Assembly: GCA_945928865.1 (NCBI GenBank)
Contig: CAMENZ010000004.1
Coordinates: 1 to 64,000 of the forward strand
Reading direction: 5' to 3'
DNA: 64,000 nucleotides
DNA from: an uncultured Clostridia bacterium
GTDB lineage: Bacteria; Bacillota; Clostridia; Peptostreptococcales; Anaerovoracaceae
Part shown: positions 7,848 to 14,502 of the stretch, one piece after another
How the letters are laid out: each line of letters starts with the position of its first letter
Numbering within the stretch: the first letter of the stretch is position 1
The notes under the pieces: model-generated
What the model was told of the DNA's origin: nothing
Databases searched by the model: none
What the model saw: only the letters and a program-made list of their open reading frames with translations
Translations under genes and position numbers: made by a program

Positions 7848-8396
7848 TTACCTTGAACACAATTTTCCTTCAGATACAAGCATAGTAATAAACTCCTCAA
7901 AGCTATTAGCAAGAACTTGAATCTCATAATCATGTTCTTGAAAACATACTGATACTTTTGGTTCTCCCTCGTTGCCACAGTCTCTATAATCTAAATAAAT
8001 CATTTCATGTCCGCCGGATTCTGTATCTGCAATAATAATTCCTATATCCCGTGGATATTCCCATTCTGTAAACCAGAATTCATTGCCATATTCCCCAAAT
8101 ATGGAATGGCTTTTTTTGCTTTCTATACCAAAGAAACCTGTAATACCAATTTCTTCTACTTCATTTCCTTTGGCGTATTCGTTTATCCAATAGTTTTTTA
8201 TCGGTTTCCCACCATTTTGAATTTTCATCAGTTCAATATACGATTCCGGCAGCCTATATCCGAGCTTACTTTCGGTCATAGAAACCATTGCGTCTGTCAA
8301 AGTTTTTTCGACATAGTTTTCAGTAAAATATTCATGTTGATGCCAAAAATTTTCTAACTTTATTTCTTTTTTATTCTTCAAACTTTTCCTCCACAT
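7848..8396 (-). CDS. SMI1/KNR4 (SUKH) family immunity protein
   Basis: A 182-aa protein with the SUKH signature MTESKLGYRLPESYIELMKI followed by QNGG, then FGIES, a strand-turn with IIADTESGGHEMIYLDY and the final SFEEFITMLV helix. It shares organisation, not close sequence, with the SUKH gene downstream. Its start lies 26 bases inside the end of the upstream DUF2695 gene, suggesting translational coupling. Expected role: toxin immunity by binding. Confidence 0.82.
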   Translation of the reverse strand: MWRKSLKNKKEIKLENFWHQHEYFTENYVEKTLTDAMVSMTESKLGYRLPESYIELMKIQNGGKPIKNYWINEYAKGNEVEEIGITGFFGIESKKSHSIFGEYGNEFWFTEWEYPRDIGIIIADTESGGHEMIYLDYRDCGNEGEPKVSVCFQEHDYEIQVLANSFEEFITMLVSEGKLCSR

Positions 8397-8649
8397 TAAA
8401 AATCACTTCGCAATCGCAGCCGGCACCATTTTCTTCCAAAAATTCTATTACCTTTTCACTTTCTATATTTTTAGCTTTTATGAACTCATTTGTTAAAGAA
8501 AAATCGTGCTTACATTCTACTGTTTCTGATTTATCATCGAGGTAATCAAATAATTCATAAAATAGCTGCCTCTCCATGGGCAAGCTATCTTCAAATTCTT
8601 TTTCCTGAGCTTTTTTATATTCATCTATAAGTTTTTTCTTAATCATCAA
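8371..8649 (-). CDS. DUF2695 family protein
   Basis: A 92-aa protein with a charged N-terminal helix, a LFDYLDDK segment, a Cys-His pair (ECKHDFS) and the C-terminal block VIEFLEENGAGCDCEVIFNV diagnostic of DUF2695. The conserved Cys-Asp-Cys and preceding Cys/His could bind a metal. The family is common in Firmicutes immunity clusters; its target is unknown. It overlaps the downstream SUKH gene. A decayed N-terminus of the same family is at 6175-6258. Confidence 0.75.
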   Translation of the reverse strand: MMIKKKLIDEYKKAQEKEFEDSLPMERQLFYELFDYLDDKSETVECKHDFSLTNEFIKAKNIESEKVIEFLEENGAGCDCEVIFNVEEKFEE

Positions 8650-8716
8650 TTCTCACTCCTTTTCCAATAATTTTATTGCGTACTCCATATTTTACCCTTT
8701 ACTATAAATGCCTAAG

Positions 8717-9952
8717 CTACTTCACAGCAATACAACCCCAACCATCATAGTCCCCGTCATATTCTTCTGCCAAATCCATGATATACCAGACAATTTCATC
8801 GATATTTTCAAAGGCATCTTCTCTTCCAACTACAAGTTGATACCTATATTCCGTATCATAAGCTTCACTGTCATCATTTTCTAACTCAAGTTTTTGAAAC
8901 CCTTCTTCCATCACTTTCGTTAAAAATGCTTTTCTTTTTTCTTCGGTTTTAAAATATAGGCAATGCTCAAGAACTCTTGGCACCATACTGTCGCCATCAT
9001 TTTTTATTGCCTCGATGAGCCTCATATTCATAATACTTTGGTATTCATAGTTGTCAGGGTAAAGTCCATTAAAATACATTCCCCAGTCCTTATCTTCAAC
9101 TGCGGCAAATGTATATACATAATCAGGGAAGTTTTCTGACATCATCTCAGATATTTCATCCGCATATCCCGACTCATTCTTAGCATAGGCAAAGATATGT
9201 ACACGCTCGTCGCATTTCACTACGCCTGCCAAAATATCTCCATGTTTTTCAATAATCTCTAACACGGCGTCTTCTACCCGATATAAATATTCCCCTTCTT
9301 CTCTTGTAGGAAATCCGTTGTCATCAACATGCTTATATAATATTTGTAATCGTAGTCTTTTAGGGTAATTATAAGTTGACTCGAAGTCCATAAGAGCTAA
9401 ATTGAGCCTAATCACAGCCGGCAAATCGCAGGCAAATGCTCTGCATAGATAAATGCCCCAATCTTCATCAATTTCGGCAGTTTCTTGAGTTATAACCCTC
9501 TCAGTAGCCGCATTTACGCTTTGCTTTCTTTTTTCCACTTCTTCTTTACATTCTTTCACGACGTCCAAAGCATTCTCATCCTCAGGATCAAGCTCCGCCC
9601 AGCGCATTGCATAGGGAATAGCTTTTTCTTCCTCATCTGCTAAATACTGATACCCATATGCCATACGCATATTCCATTCCGCTTTGTCTTTACCCTCTGC
9701 TCTAACTGAATTTAAAGTGTCTATGGATTTTAACAACATCTTATCACCAATGAAATTAGGAGTTCCTTTATCATCGTCACCAATAACAGCGAAGTTTTGA
9801 TATGCACGAGCAAGCTGATAACATACCTTATAATCTCTTTCTCCGATTGAAATACTTTCCAATGCATCTATACATTCCGCATACTTATCTTCGTCTGTAA
9901 GCTTGTCTATATACGCAAAAAATTCTTCCCTGTTTTCTTTTTGATATTTCAT
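8717..9952 (-). CDS. TPR - DUF695 - RraB-like fusion protein
   Basis: A 411-aa cytosolic protein in three parts. Residues about 10-140 form tetratricopeptide-like helices (YKVCYQLARAYQN, WNMRMAYGYQYLA). Residues about 155-275 match DUF695 (DWGIYLCRAFACDLPAVIRL). Residues about 320-411 resemble the RraB fold, ending in the typical EEYDGDYDGWG sequence. RraB binds and inhibits RNase E in Proteobacteria. Here, among immunity genes, a role in neutralising an RNase-type toxin is plausible but inferred. Start ATG at 9952; flanks are short intergenic gaps. Confidence 0.75.
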   Translation of the reverse strand: MKYQKENREEFFAYIDKLTDEDKYAECIDALESISIGERDYKVCYQLARAYQNFAVIGDDDKGTPNFIGDKMLLKSIDTLNSVRAEGKDKAEWNMRMAYGYQYLADEEEKAIPYAMRWAELDPEDENALDVVKECKEEVEKRKQSVNAATERVITQETAEIDEDWGIYLCRAFACDLPAVIRLNLALMDFESTYNYPKRLRLQILYKHVDDNGFPTREEGEYLYRVEDAVLEIIEKHGDILAGVVKCDERVHIFAYAKNESGYADEISEMMSENFPDYVYTFAAVEDKDWGMYFNGLYPDNYEYQSIMNMRLIEAIKNDGDSMVPRVLEHCLYFKTEEKRKAFLTKVMEEGFQKLELENDDSEAYDTEYRYQLVVGREDAFENIDEIVWYIMDLAEEYDGDYDGWGCIAVK

Positions 9953-10092
9953 AATTACTCCTTATTTATCTCATTTTTAATCTATTTTCTTTTCCGAAAA
10001 ATCCATCTATAATTTCGTTTGTAAGATGAAAGTTGTATGTTTTGTTATTATACTTTTTCCCATCGTTTTTATCCTTTTCCCATTAATAAATT

Positions 10093-10761
10093 TTATTTTT
10101 CTATTTCAATACCATTCAGATATGCGAATTTAATCATAATTGCTCCAGAAAATTCCGAATAACTCAAACTAATATTTTCTGTAGGTATACTTTTTAATGA
10201 TTCATAAAAGCTGATATACCTACTTTTCATTTTATTTTCCTTGAGAATTTTATTGAAATACTGCTGTGCTTTATTTTTCCCAGCAAAATAGTATATATAG
10301 TATAACAAACTAGCTGATGTACAACTTCCTTCTAAAATTCTATCAATATTGGCTTGAGTGTTCTCAAAATAATCAAAAATTGGAATAATGTGTATTTTAA
10401 TAAGCTTGCTTACTTCTTCCACAGTATATTTATAGCTTGCACCTGCAAGTTGCCACCACTCATGCGGTTTTCCTGAACTTAACGAGCCTAAATCCCCGCC
10501 ATATATAAGGCCATGATTAATACCAACCTTTTTTATGAATTTGGAGTAAATACCAATATGCGGAATAAATTCTACGCTATATTCGCAATTGTACCTGCTT
10601 GCCTGAAAGTATATTTCAAAAATAATATCTTTATTTTTAGCAACTCTCTTTAATTTTTGGCCTTTAGCAAGCACCTTAAAATCAGGGAATTTACTTACTA
10701 TTTCGTGCCATGCTTCTTCACATAATTTTCTGGGTTCCATTTCTTTATTATTGACTTTCAT
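10093..10761 (-). CDS. DUF4304 family protein
   Basis: A 222-aa protein. The first 130 residues show the DUF4304 layout: a KFPDFKVLAKGQKLKRVA strand pair, then DIIFEIYFQASRYN and EYSVEFIPHIGIYS. The second half is helical and less conserved. DUF4304 proteins occur in polymorphic-toxin immunity loci and as single genes; their biochemical activity is unknown. Five bases separate it from the Imm17-like gene upstream, so they are co-transcribed. Confidence 0.7.
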   Translation of the reverse strand: MKVNNKEMEPRKLCEEAWHEIVSKFPDFKVLAKGQKLKRVAKNKDIIFEIYFQASRYNCEYSVEFIPHIGIYSKFIKKVGINHGLIYGGDLGSLSSGKPHEWWQLAGASYKYTVEEVSKLIKIHIIPIFDYFENTQANIDRILEGSCTSASLLYYIYYFAGKNKAQQYFNKILKENKMKSRYISFYESLKSIPTENISLSYSEFSGAIMIKFAYLNGIEIEK

Positions 10762-10765
10762 TCAT

Positions 10766-11011
10766 TTATCTTTTATCTAACATTAAAAGCACAACACCGC
10801 AAATCGCAAGTATAAGTCCGCATATTCCTATGAAAACTCTATATCCTTTCTCGCCCCACACTTCAAAGATAAAGGCATGCCTTGCTTTAGCTCCTGATGT
10901 TGCTTGATATACCCATTTCCAGTCTCTTATTGCACCTATTAAAAATAATAGCCCGACTGCTATCAACACATACTGATAATGCGCTTTTAGAAATTCAAAT
11001 ACTCCGTCCAT
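10766..11011 (-). CDS. Imm17-like small membrane protein
   Basis: An 81-aa protein with two membrane helices (about 14-27 and 60-76) flanking a cytosolic loop with RDWKWVYQ and a basic GEKGYRVFIG segment. This fits the immunity protein 17 family. It lies nine bases after the DUF4261 gene and five before DUF4304, so it is part of one operon. Expected location is the cytoplasmic membrane. Confidence 0.65.
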   Translation of the reverse strand: MDGVFEFLKAHYQYVLIAVGLLFLIGAIRDWKWVYQATSGAKARHAFIFEVWGEKGYRVFIGICGLILAICGVVLLMLDKR

Positions 11012-11020
11012 ATTGTTTCT

Positions 11021-11824
11021 CTATTTCCTCCACCAAGATTTCTTTGCTTCCGCTTCATAGGCAATTTTCAATGTGTCTTGCTCCGGAAGAGCAATCCCTT
11101 TGCTTAATGTAATTTTATGCTTGTCTTTTTTTGAAAGCCCTATGGTCTCACCATCCTGTAGGTCTACATCCGTAAGGAGTATGTATGATACGATTGAAGA
11201 TATAAACTCCATTAGCTTCCCCGGATTTTCATCTGCATCTATTATCTCAAGTTCATACTTTCCAAACACGTCCATTCCATAAGTGTATGCGGATATTCCC
11301 TTGTCAGTTTGATAAAGACCGAACCATATCCAGTTAAAAATAGGCAATGCCTGTTCTTTAATCATTTGAGCGGAGCCAATATAATAATTTGGTTCAAAGA
11401 CCACTCCGCTTGTAAATACGCCTATGGCATTTTCCTGCATGCTGCAAGCTGACACAATCTCAGTATAAATAAGTCCTCTTTCTTTTATATCTTCTCCGTC
11501 ACCTAAAACGGCAACGACAATATGTGCCTTATGGCTTTTGGTAACCTCTACCGCTTCCCTCCACATATAATTATTGGAAGCATTGATTTCCGCCTCTTCG
11601 TTTGGCACGGGAGCCGGGAATTTACTGATAACCACCCGATATCCATTGATATCTGTAACGATTGCATCGTCAGCTTCATCTGTTAAATCTTCACTTGGGA
11701 TTTCAATCTTCCACTCATCTCTAAGATCTTTTATCAGTTTATTCTTATCCCAACAATCCTCTGAAAGCAGAACGCTTCCACAAAATTTTCCTATGTTATC
11801 GCTATTCAAAACTTGCACCTCCAC
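11021..11824 (-). CDS. DUF4261 family protein
   Basis: A 267-aa cytosolic protein with the DUF4261 pattern: GSVLLSEDCWDKNKLIKDL, a YRVVISKFPAPVPNEEAE strand-turn, HIVVAVLGDGED, the central VFEPNYYI and WIWFGLYQTDKGISAYTYGM blocks, and a helical end. DUF4261 is widespread in immunity-type arrays without known mechanism. It is the first intact gene of the leftward array, reading away from the orphan promoter at 12253-12281. Confidence 0.8.
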   Translation of the reverse strand: MEVQVLNSDNIGKFCGSVLLSEDCWDKNKLIKDLRDEWKIEIPSEDLTDEADDAIVTDINGYRVVISKFPAPVPNEEAEINASNNYMWREAVEVTKSHKAHIVVAVLGDGEDIKERGLIYTEIVSACSMQENAIGVFTSGVVFEPNYYIGSAQMIKEQALPIFNWIWFGLYQTDKGISAYTYGMDVFGKYELEIIDADENPGKLMEFISSIVSYILLTDVDLQDGETIGLSKKDKHKITLSKGIALPEQDTLKIAYEAEAKKSWWRK

Positions 11825-11836
11825 TCTCTCATTTAA

Positions 11837-12075
11837 TTAATAAATCGTAATCAATACATTACCATTGGCTTCCAATATCTTTTTATAAAAGTCTTTCATA
11901 TTTTGGAAATAATCCATAATTTCTTCTTTAATTTCATCAGCTTCTTCCTCATAATCCCAAATATTCGGGTACAAGTTTGCTTTTTTACACTCTTCCATAC
12001 TAAATTTTTTTAAAGCCTTTTCTATATCGAAACTTTCTAATGTTAAAACTATATCTTCAATCCTTTCTTTCGTTT
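11837..12075 (-). pseudogene. DUF1877 (YfbM-like) C-terminal remnant (copy 2)
   Basis: About 78 codons survive: SFDIEKALKKFSMEEC, then LYPNIWDYEEEADEIKEE, MDYFQNMKDFYKKILEAN and GNVLITIY with a stop. The Y-P-x-I-W motif and terminal helix-strand match the C-terminal half of DUF1877 proteins. The upstream half is replaced at about 12076 by unrelated, GC-richer DNA. A shorter copy of the same tail is at 5406-5504. Confidence 0.65.
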
Positions 12076-12226
12076 TTTATTGCCGTTCTATCCGAATGAA
12101 GTTCCAGCAGGTATTCCCTGTTCGGTACTGTGCTGTCCCGACATACCGTAATAAGTCAGGCCCTCGCTTGCTGTCTGGCAAGGTCTTGGCGGTTTATACT
12201 GTTCGGACGGTCATTTTGTTTTCATT
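12076..12226. other. GC-richer unassigned segment
   Basis: About 150 bases with visibly higher GC than their surroundings join the DUF1877 tail to the XRE control region. The minus strand contains short open stretches (SEGLTYYGMSGQHSTEQG in one frame, VPNREYLLELHSDRTA in another) that look like pieces of mobile-element genes, but none is complete and I do not recognise them. Confidence 0.35.
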
Positions 12227-12240
12227 AAACTTATTTGTTT
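12227..12240. promoter_or_regulatory. Operator-like palindrome (copy 1)
   Basis: AAACTTATTTGTTT is identical, base for base, to 33436-33449 in the control region of the intact integrase/repressor module. Both lie downstream of a leftward promoter and near an XRE repressor gene, so it is a likely repressor site. Confidence 0.6.
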
Positions 12241-12252
12241 AAGTTTTAGTTC

Positions 12253-12281
12253 ATTATACTAAGCATATTTGTTTGTGTCAA
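12253..12281 (-). promoter_or_regulatory. Leftward promoter, consensus sigma-A type
   Basis: TTGACA-N17-TATAAT on the minus strand. The stretch between and around the hexamers (TTTGTTT-N-TGTCAA on the + strand) matches the int/xis promoter at 33465-33493. It now points into gene debris rather than an integrase. Confidence 0.75.
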
Positions 12282-12324
12282 GTGGCTTTTCGGAAAATAT
12301 TAAACTTTTTTATTTTGTATTATC

Positions 12325-12354
12325 TTGACTTCTCCTAAACATATCTGCTATACT
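12325..12354 (+). promoter_or_regulatory. Promoter of the XRE repressor gene
   Basis: TTGACT-N18-TATACT, with transcription expected to start about 25 bases before the ribosome site AAGGAG of the gene at 12388. Confidence 0.65.
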
Positions 12355-12387
12355 CATTGTAAAATACATACAAGGAGTGGACACGTT

Positions 12388-12915
12388 ATGGCGATTGGAG
12401 AGAGAATCCATTTTTTCCGCATTCTGCGTGGAATGACACAAAAATATCTTGGTACGATTGTCGGCTTTCCTGAGCGAAGTGCCGATGTGCGTTTAGCACA
12501 ATACGAAGCAGGAACAAGAAAACCAAAGGCGGAACTTACTGCTGCACTGGCACAAGCTCTGGATGTTTCCCCTCATGCCCTCGATGTGCCTGACATTGAC
12601 AGCTATATCGGGCTGATGCACACTTTGTTTACCCTTGAAGATTTGTACGGTCTGACTGTCAGTGAATCAGCAGACGGAGAAATCTGTCTGAAAGTCGATA
12701 CTTCCAAAGGCAAAGACGCTCACGAACTCCGGAAAATGCTGTATGCCTGGAAAGAACAGGCTGACAAGCTATCTTATGAGGAAATCAGTAAAGACAAATA
12801 CGATGAGTGGCGTTACCACTACCCAGAATGTGATACTACGCAAACATGGGCAAAAGTCCCATCACAGGCACTTAGTGACGCTTTGGTTGAAATATTGAAA
12901 GAAGGTGGTAATTAA
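12388..12915 (+). CDS. XRE-family repressor of a degraded element
   Basis: A 175-aa protein. Residues 1-65 are a Cro/C1-type helix-turn-helix (GERIHFFRILRGMTQKYLG, recognition helix near VRLAQYEAGTRKPKAE). The rest resembles the C-terminal part of the XRE protein at 33591-34127, including an LRKMLYAWKEQ block. Start ATG at 12388 has AAGGAG ten bases upstream. It is transcribed divergently from a promoter that in the intact element drives excisionase and integrase, so it probably was the lysogeny-type repressor of an element whose integrase has been deleted. Confidence 0.8.
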   Translation: MAIGERIHFFRILRGMTQKYLGTIVGFPERSADVRLAQYEAGTRKPKAELTAALAQALDVSPHALDVPDIDSYIGLMHTLFTLEDLYGLTVSESADGEICLKVDTSKGKDAHELRKMLYAWKEQADKLSYEEISKDKYDEWRYHYPECDTTQTWAKVPSQALSDALVEILKEGGN

Positions 12916-13707
12916 ATGCAACATACTCGACATAACAATGCTCGAAAACTTTTTTCAGAGATTGATCTTAACCCTCAAAATTATTTGATTATCCACTATT
13001 CCTGCGAAAGCTTTTATGACATAAAGGATGGACATACTCCTCGAATTACTTCTATTGCAGTTTACGCCTATGCCACCGCCCAAACAGATTCTTTTTCTAT
13101 TCATAAAGTTGCCGAAAAATCACATATTCAAATTAGTGATATTGAACTCCATTATGATGAATTAGAAAAGAAAATGCTGGATGAATTCTTCGCGTATGCC
13201 AAAGAACATAGTAATTTTTTCTGGATTCATTGGAATATGCGTGACATTAATTACGGATTTAAGGCTATTGAACATAGGTACTCTGTTTTAGGCGGTATCC
13301 CTTATAACATTCCTGATGAAAAAAAGATTGACCTTGCCCGTCAGCTAATAAACTGTTACGGTGTTGGTTATTCAGGACATCCCCGTATGGAGAAGCTTTT
13401 AGAACAAAATGATATTAAAGCCAAAGACTATCTTAATGGTTCGCAAGAAGCTGCTGCTTTCGCAAATAAAGAATACGTCAAGCTACATATGTCCACGCTA
13501 CGTAAAGTTGATGTCTTTTCAAATATCCTCAACAGAGCAATTAACAACACACTGAAAGTTAATTCAAAATGGACAGAAATATATGGAATATCCATTCAAG
13601 GAATCCTAAATTATTGTAAAGATACATGGTGGATCCAAATCCTTTGGACACTTATTTCTATGGTTATTGGTGCTGTAATTGGAGAATTTATTGGAAAAAT
13701 TATCTAA
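12916..13707 (+). CDS. Membrane-anchored protein, possible RNase H-fold nuclease
   Basis: A 263-aa protein starting on the base after the repressor's stop codon, hence co-transcribed. Residues about 20-140 show a strand-rich pattern with acidic positions (IIHYSCESFYDIKDGHT) and a conserved-looking FFWIHWNMRDINYGF motif; a block with YGVGYSGHPRMEKLL follows. The last 25 residues form a membrane helix (LISMVIGAVIGEFIGKII). The acidic and His/Asp placements recall DEDD/RNase H-fold exonucleases, but this is a guess from pattern. No named family is recognised. Its pairing with a repressor suggests element-borne cargo, possibly defence. Confidence 0.55.
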   Translation: MQHTRHNNARKLFSEIDLNPQNYLIIHYSCESFYDIKDGHTPRITSIAVYAYATAQTDSFSIHKVAEKSHIQISDIELHYDELEKKMLDEFFAYAKEHSNFFWIHWNMRDINYGFKAIEHRYSVLGGIPYNIPDEKKIDLARQLINCYGVGYSGHPRMEKLLEQNDIKAKDYLNGSQEAAAFANKEYVKLHMSTLRKVDVFSNILNRAINNTLKVNSKWTEIYGISIQGILNYCKDTWWIQILWTLISMVIGAVIGEFIGKII

Positions 13708-13752
13708 CCATTACTTATTTTACCTAATTCAACACAAATAACGACAAAAGGT

Positions 13753-13785
13753 CCTTAGCCATGAGTTTTATACCCACAGCTAAGG
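13753..13785 (+). terminator. Hairpin after the repressor operon
   Basis: CCTTAGC pairs with GCTAAGG across a 19-base loop, 45 bases after the stop of the 12916 gene. The following T-run is short, so termination is likely but not certain. Confidence 0.45.
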
Positions 13786-13888
13786 GCTTAGTTTATAATA
13801 CGGATTTATTTGTTGCACAACCGCCTGTCAATCATTCTCTAACCCTAAAACCACTGGATTACAAGAATAATGGCTCTCATGCAACCGT

Positions 13889-13904
13889 TATCAATTTGTT
13901 ATCA
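13889..13904. other. Putative attachment-site core, TATCA-N6-TATCA
   Basis: Two TATCA pentamers six bases apart, the same geometry as in the 22-bp direct repeats at 19577-19598 and 36735-36756 that bound the intact element. It lies just beyond the repressor module, as the att site does in the intact element. The 13708-14125 interval holds this, the hairpins and no gene. Confidence 0.4.
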
Positions 13905-13914
13905 AAAGACTTTT

Positions 13915-13961
13915 AAAAATGCTGCAAACCCGCATAAACGCTGGATTCACTAAGCATTTTT
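13915..13961. terminator. Long-stem inverted repeat AAAAATGCT/AGCATTTTT
   Basis: Nine bases pair perfectly around a 29-base loop directly after the putative att core. The flanking A and T runs would allow termination from either side. Confidence 0.4.
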
Positions 13962-14125
13962 GTTTACGCCCACTCGACCACCGATGTTATATTCTTTGGT
14001 CTGATGGGTTTGAAATCAAGTGATTTCAGTATGTATTTTCTTTCTTCTCCGCACATTCTTTTGAGTCAGAGAGGAAGTTGGTCCCATTTGTGGACCCACG
14101 AATTATTTGCATATTACTACGAGAG

Positions 14126-14497
14126 TTAAATATATACAAAAGATTGTGGTGCCATTCTTAACCCATAATCTTTTAACTCTTTTTTCTCTTCATAAACCTC
14201 TACTCTTCCTAATTTGTATGCATATGCAGCCTCTCTGTCTTCAAAATATTTATCAAAAAAATCTTTTGTAATTCCAGATGCCTCTTTTGTTTGTTGCCAC
14301 AATTCTTCTGGGGGAAGTTCTATCACATCTAATATTTCTGCTTCCGCTACAATTTTTTTAGTTGGTACTGTTTCATAAATAATAATGGCAGAGACATCCT
14401 TTTTCGCCGCAATTTTTCGGTATTCATATTTTTTCTCTCCAGAAAGAATATTTTTCACATGTTCTGGATTTATTGATATAAGGATTTTTCGTTTCAT
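14126..14497 (-). CDS. ASCH-domain protein
   Basis: A 123-aa protein that is a single ASCH (PUA-like) domain: ILISINPEHVKNILSGEKKY with EYRK, then a beta core AIIIYETVPTKKIVAEAEI and a C-terminal strand near residue 115. ASCH proteins bind RNA or modified nucleosides, and some cleave modified cytidine. The gene overlaps the upstream ASCH-PIN-GNAT gene, so the two are coupled. The start at 14497 is preferred for spacing from GGAG; ATG at 14506 is the alternative. Context is a restriction-modification island. Confidence 0.75.
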   Translation of the reverse strand: MKRKILISINPEHVKNILSGEKKYEYRKIAAKKDVSAIIIYETVPTKKIVAEAEILDVIELPPEELWQQTKEASGITKDFFDKYFEDREAAYAYKLGRVEVYEEKKELKDYGLRMAPQSFVYI

Positions 14498-14502
14498 GAT
14501 AA

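Noticed and set aside
13965..13975. TACGCCCACTC resembles the guaA 3' end TACTCCCACTC (36837-36847), as a possible guaA-type att site
   Set aside because: Ten of eleven bases is expected by chance in a window of this size and the flanks do not match. The 22-bp repeat at 19577/36735 is much stronger.
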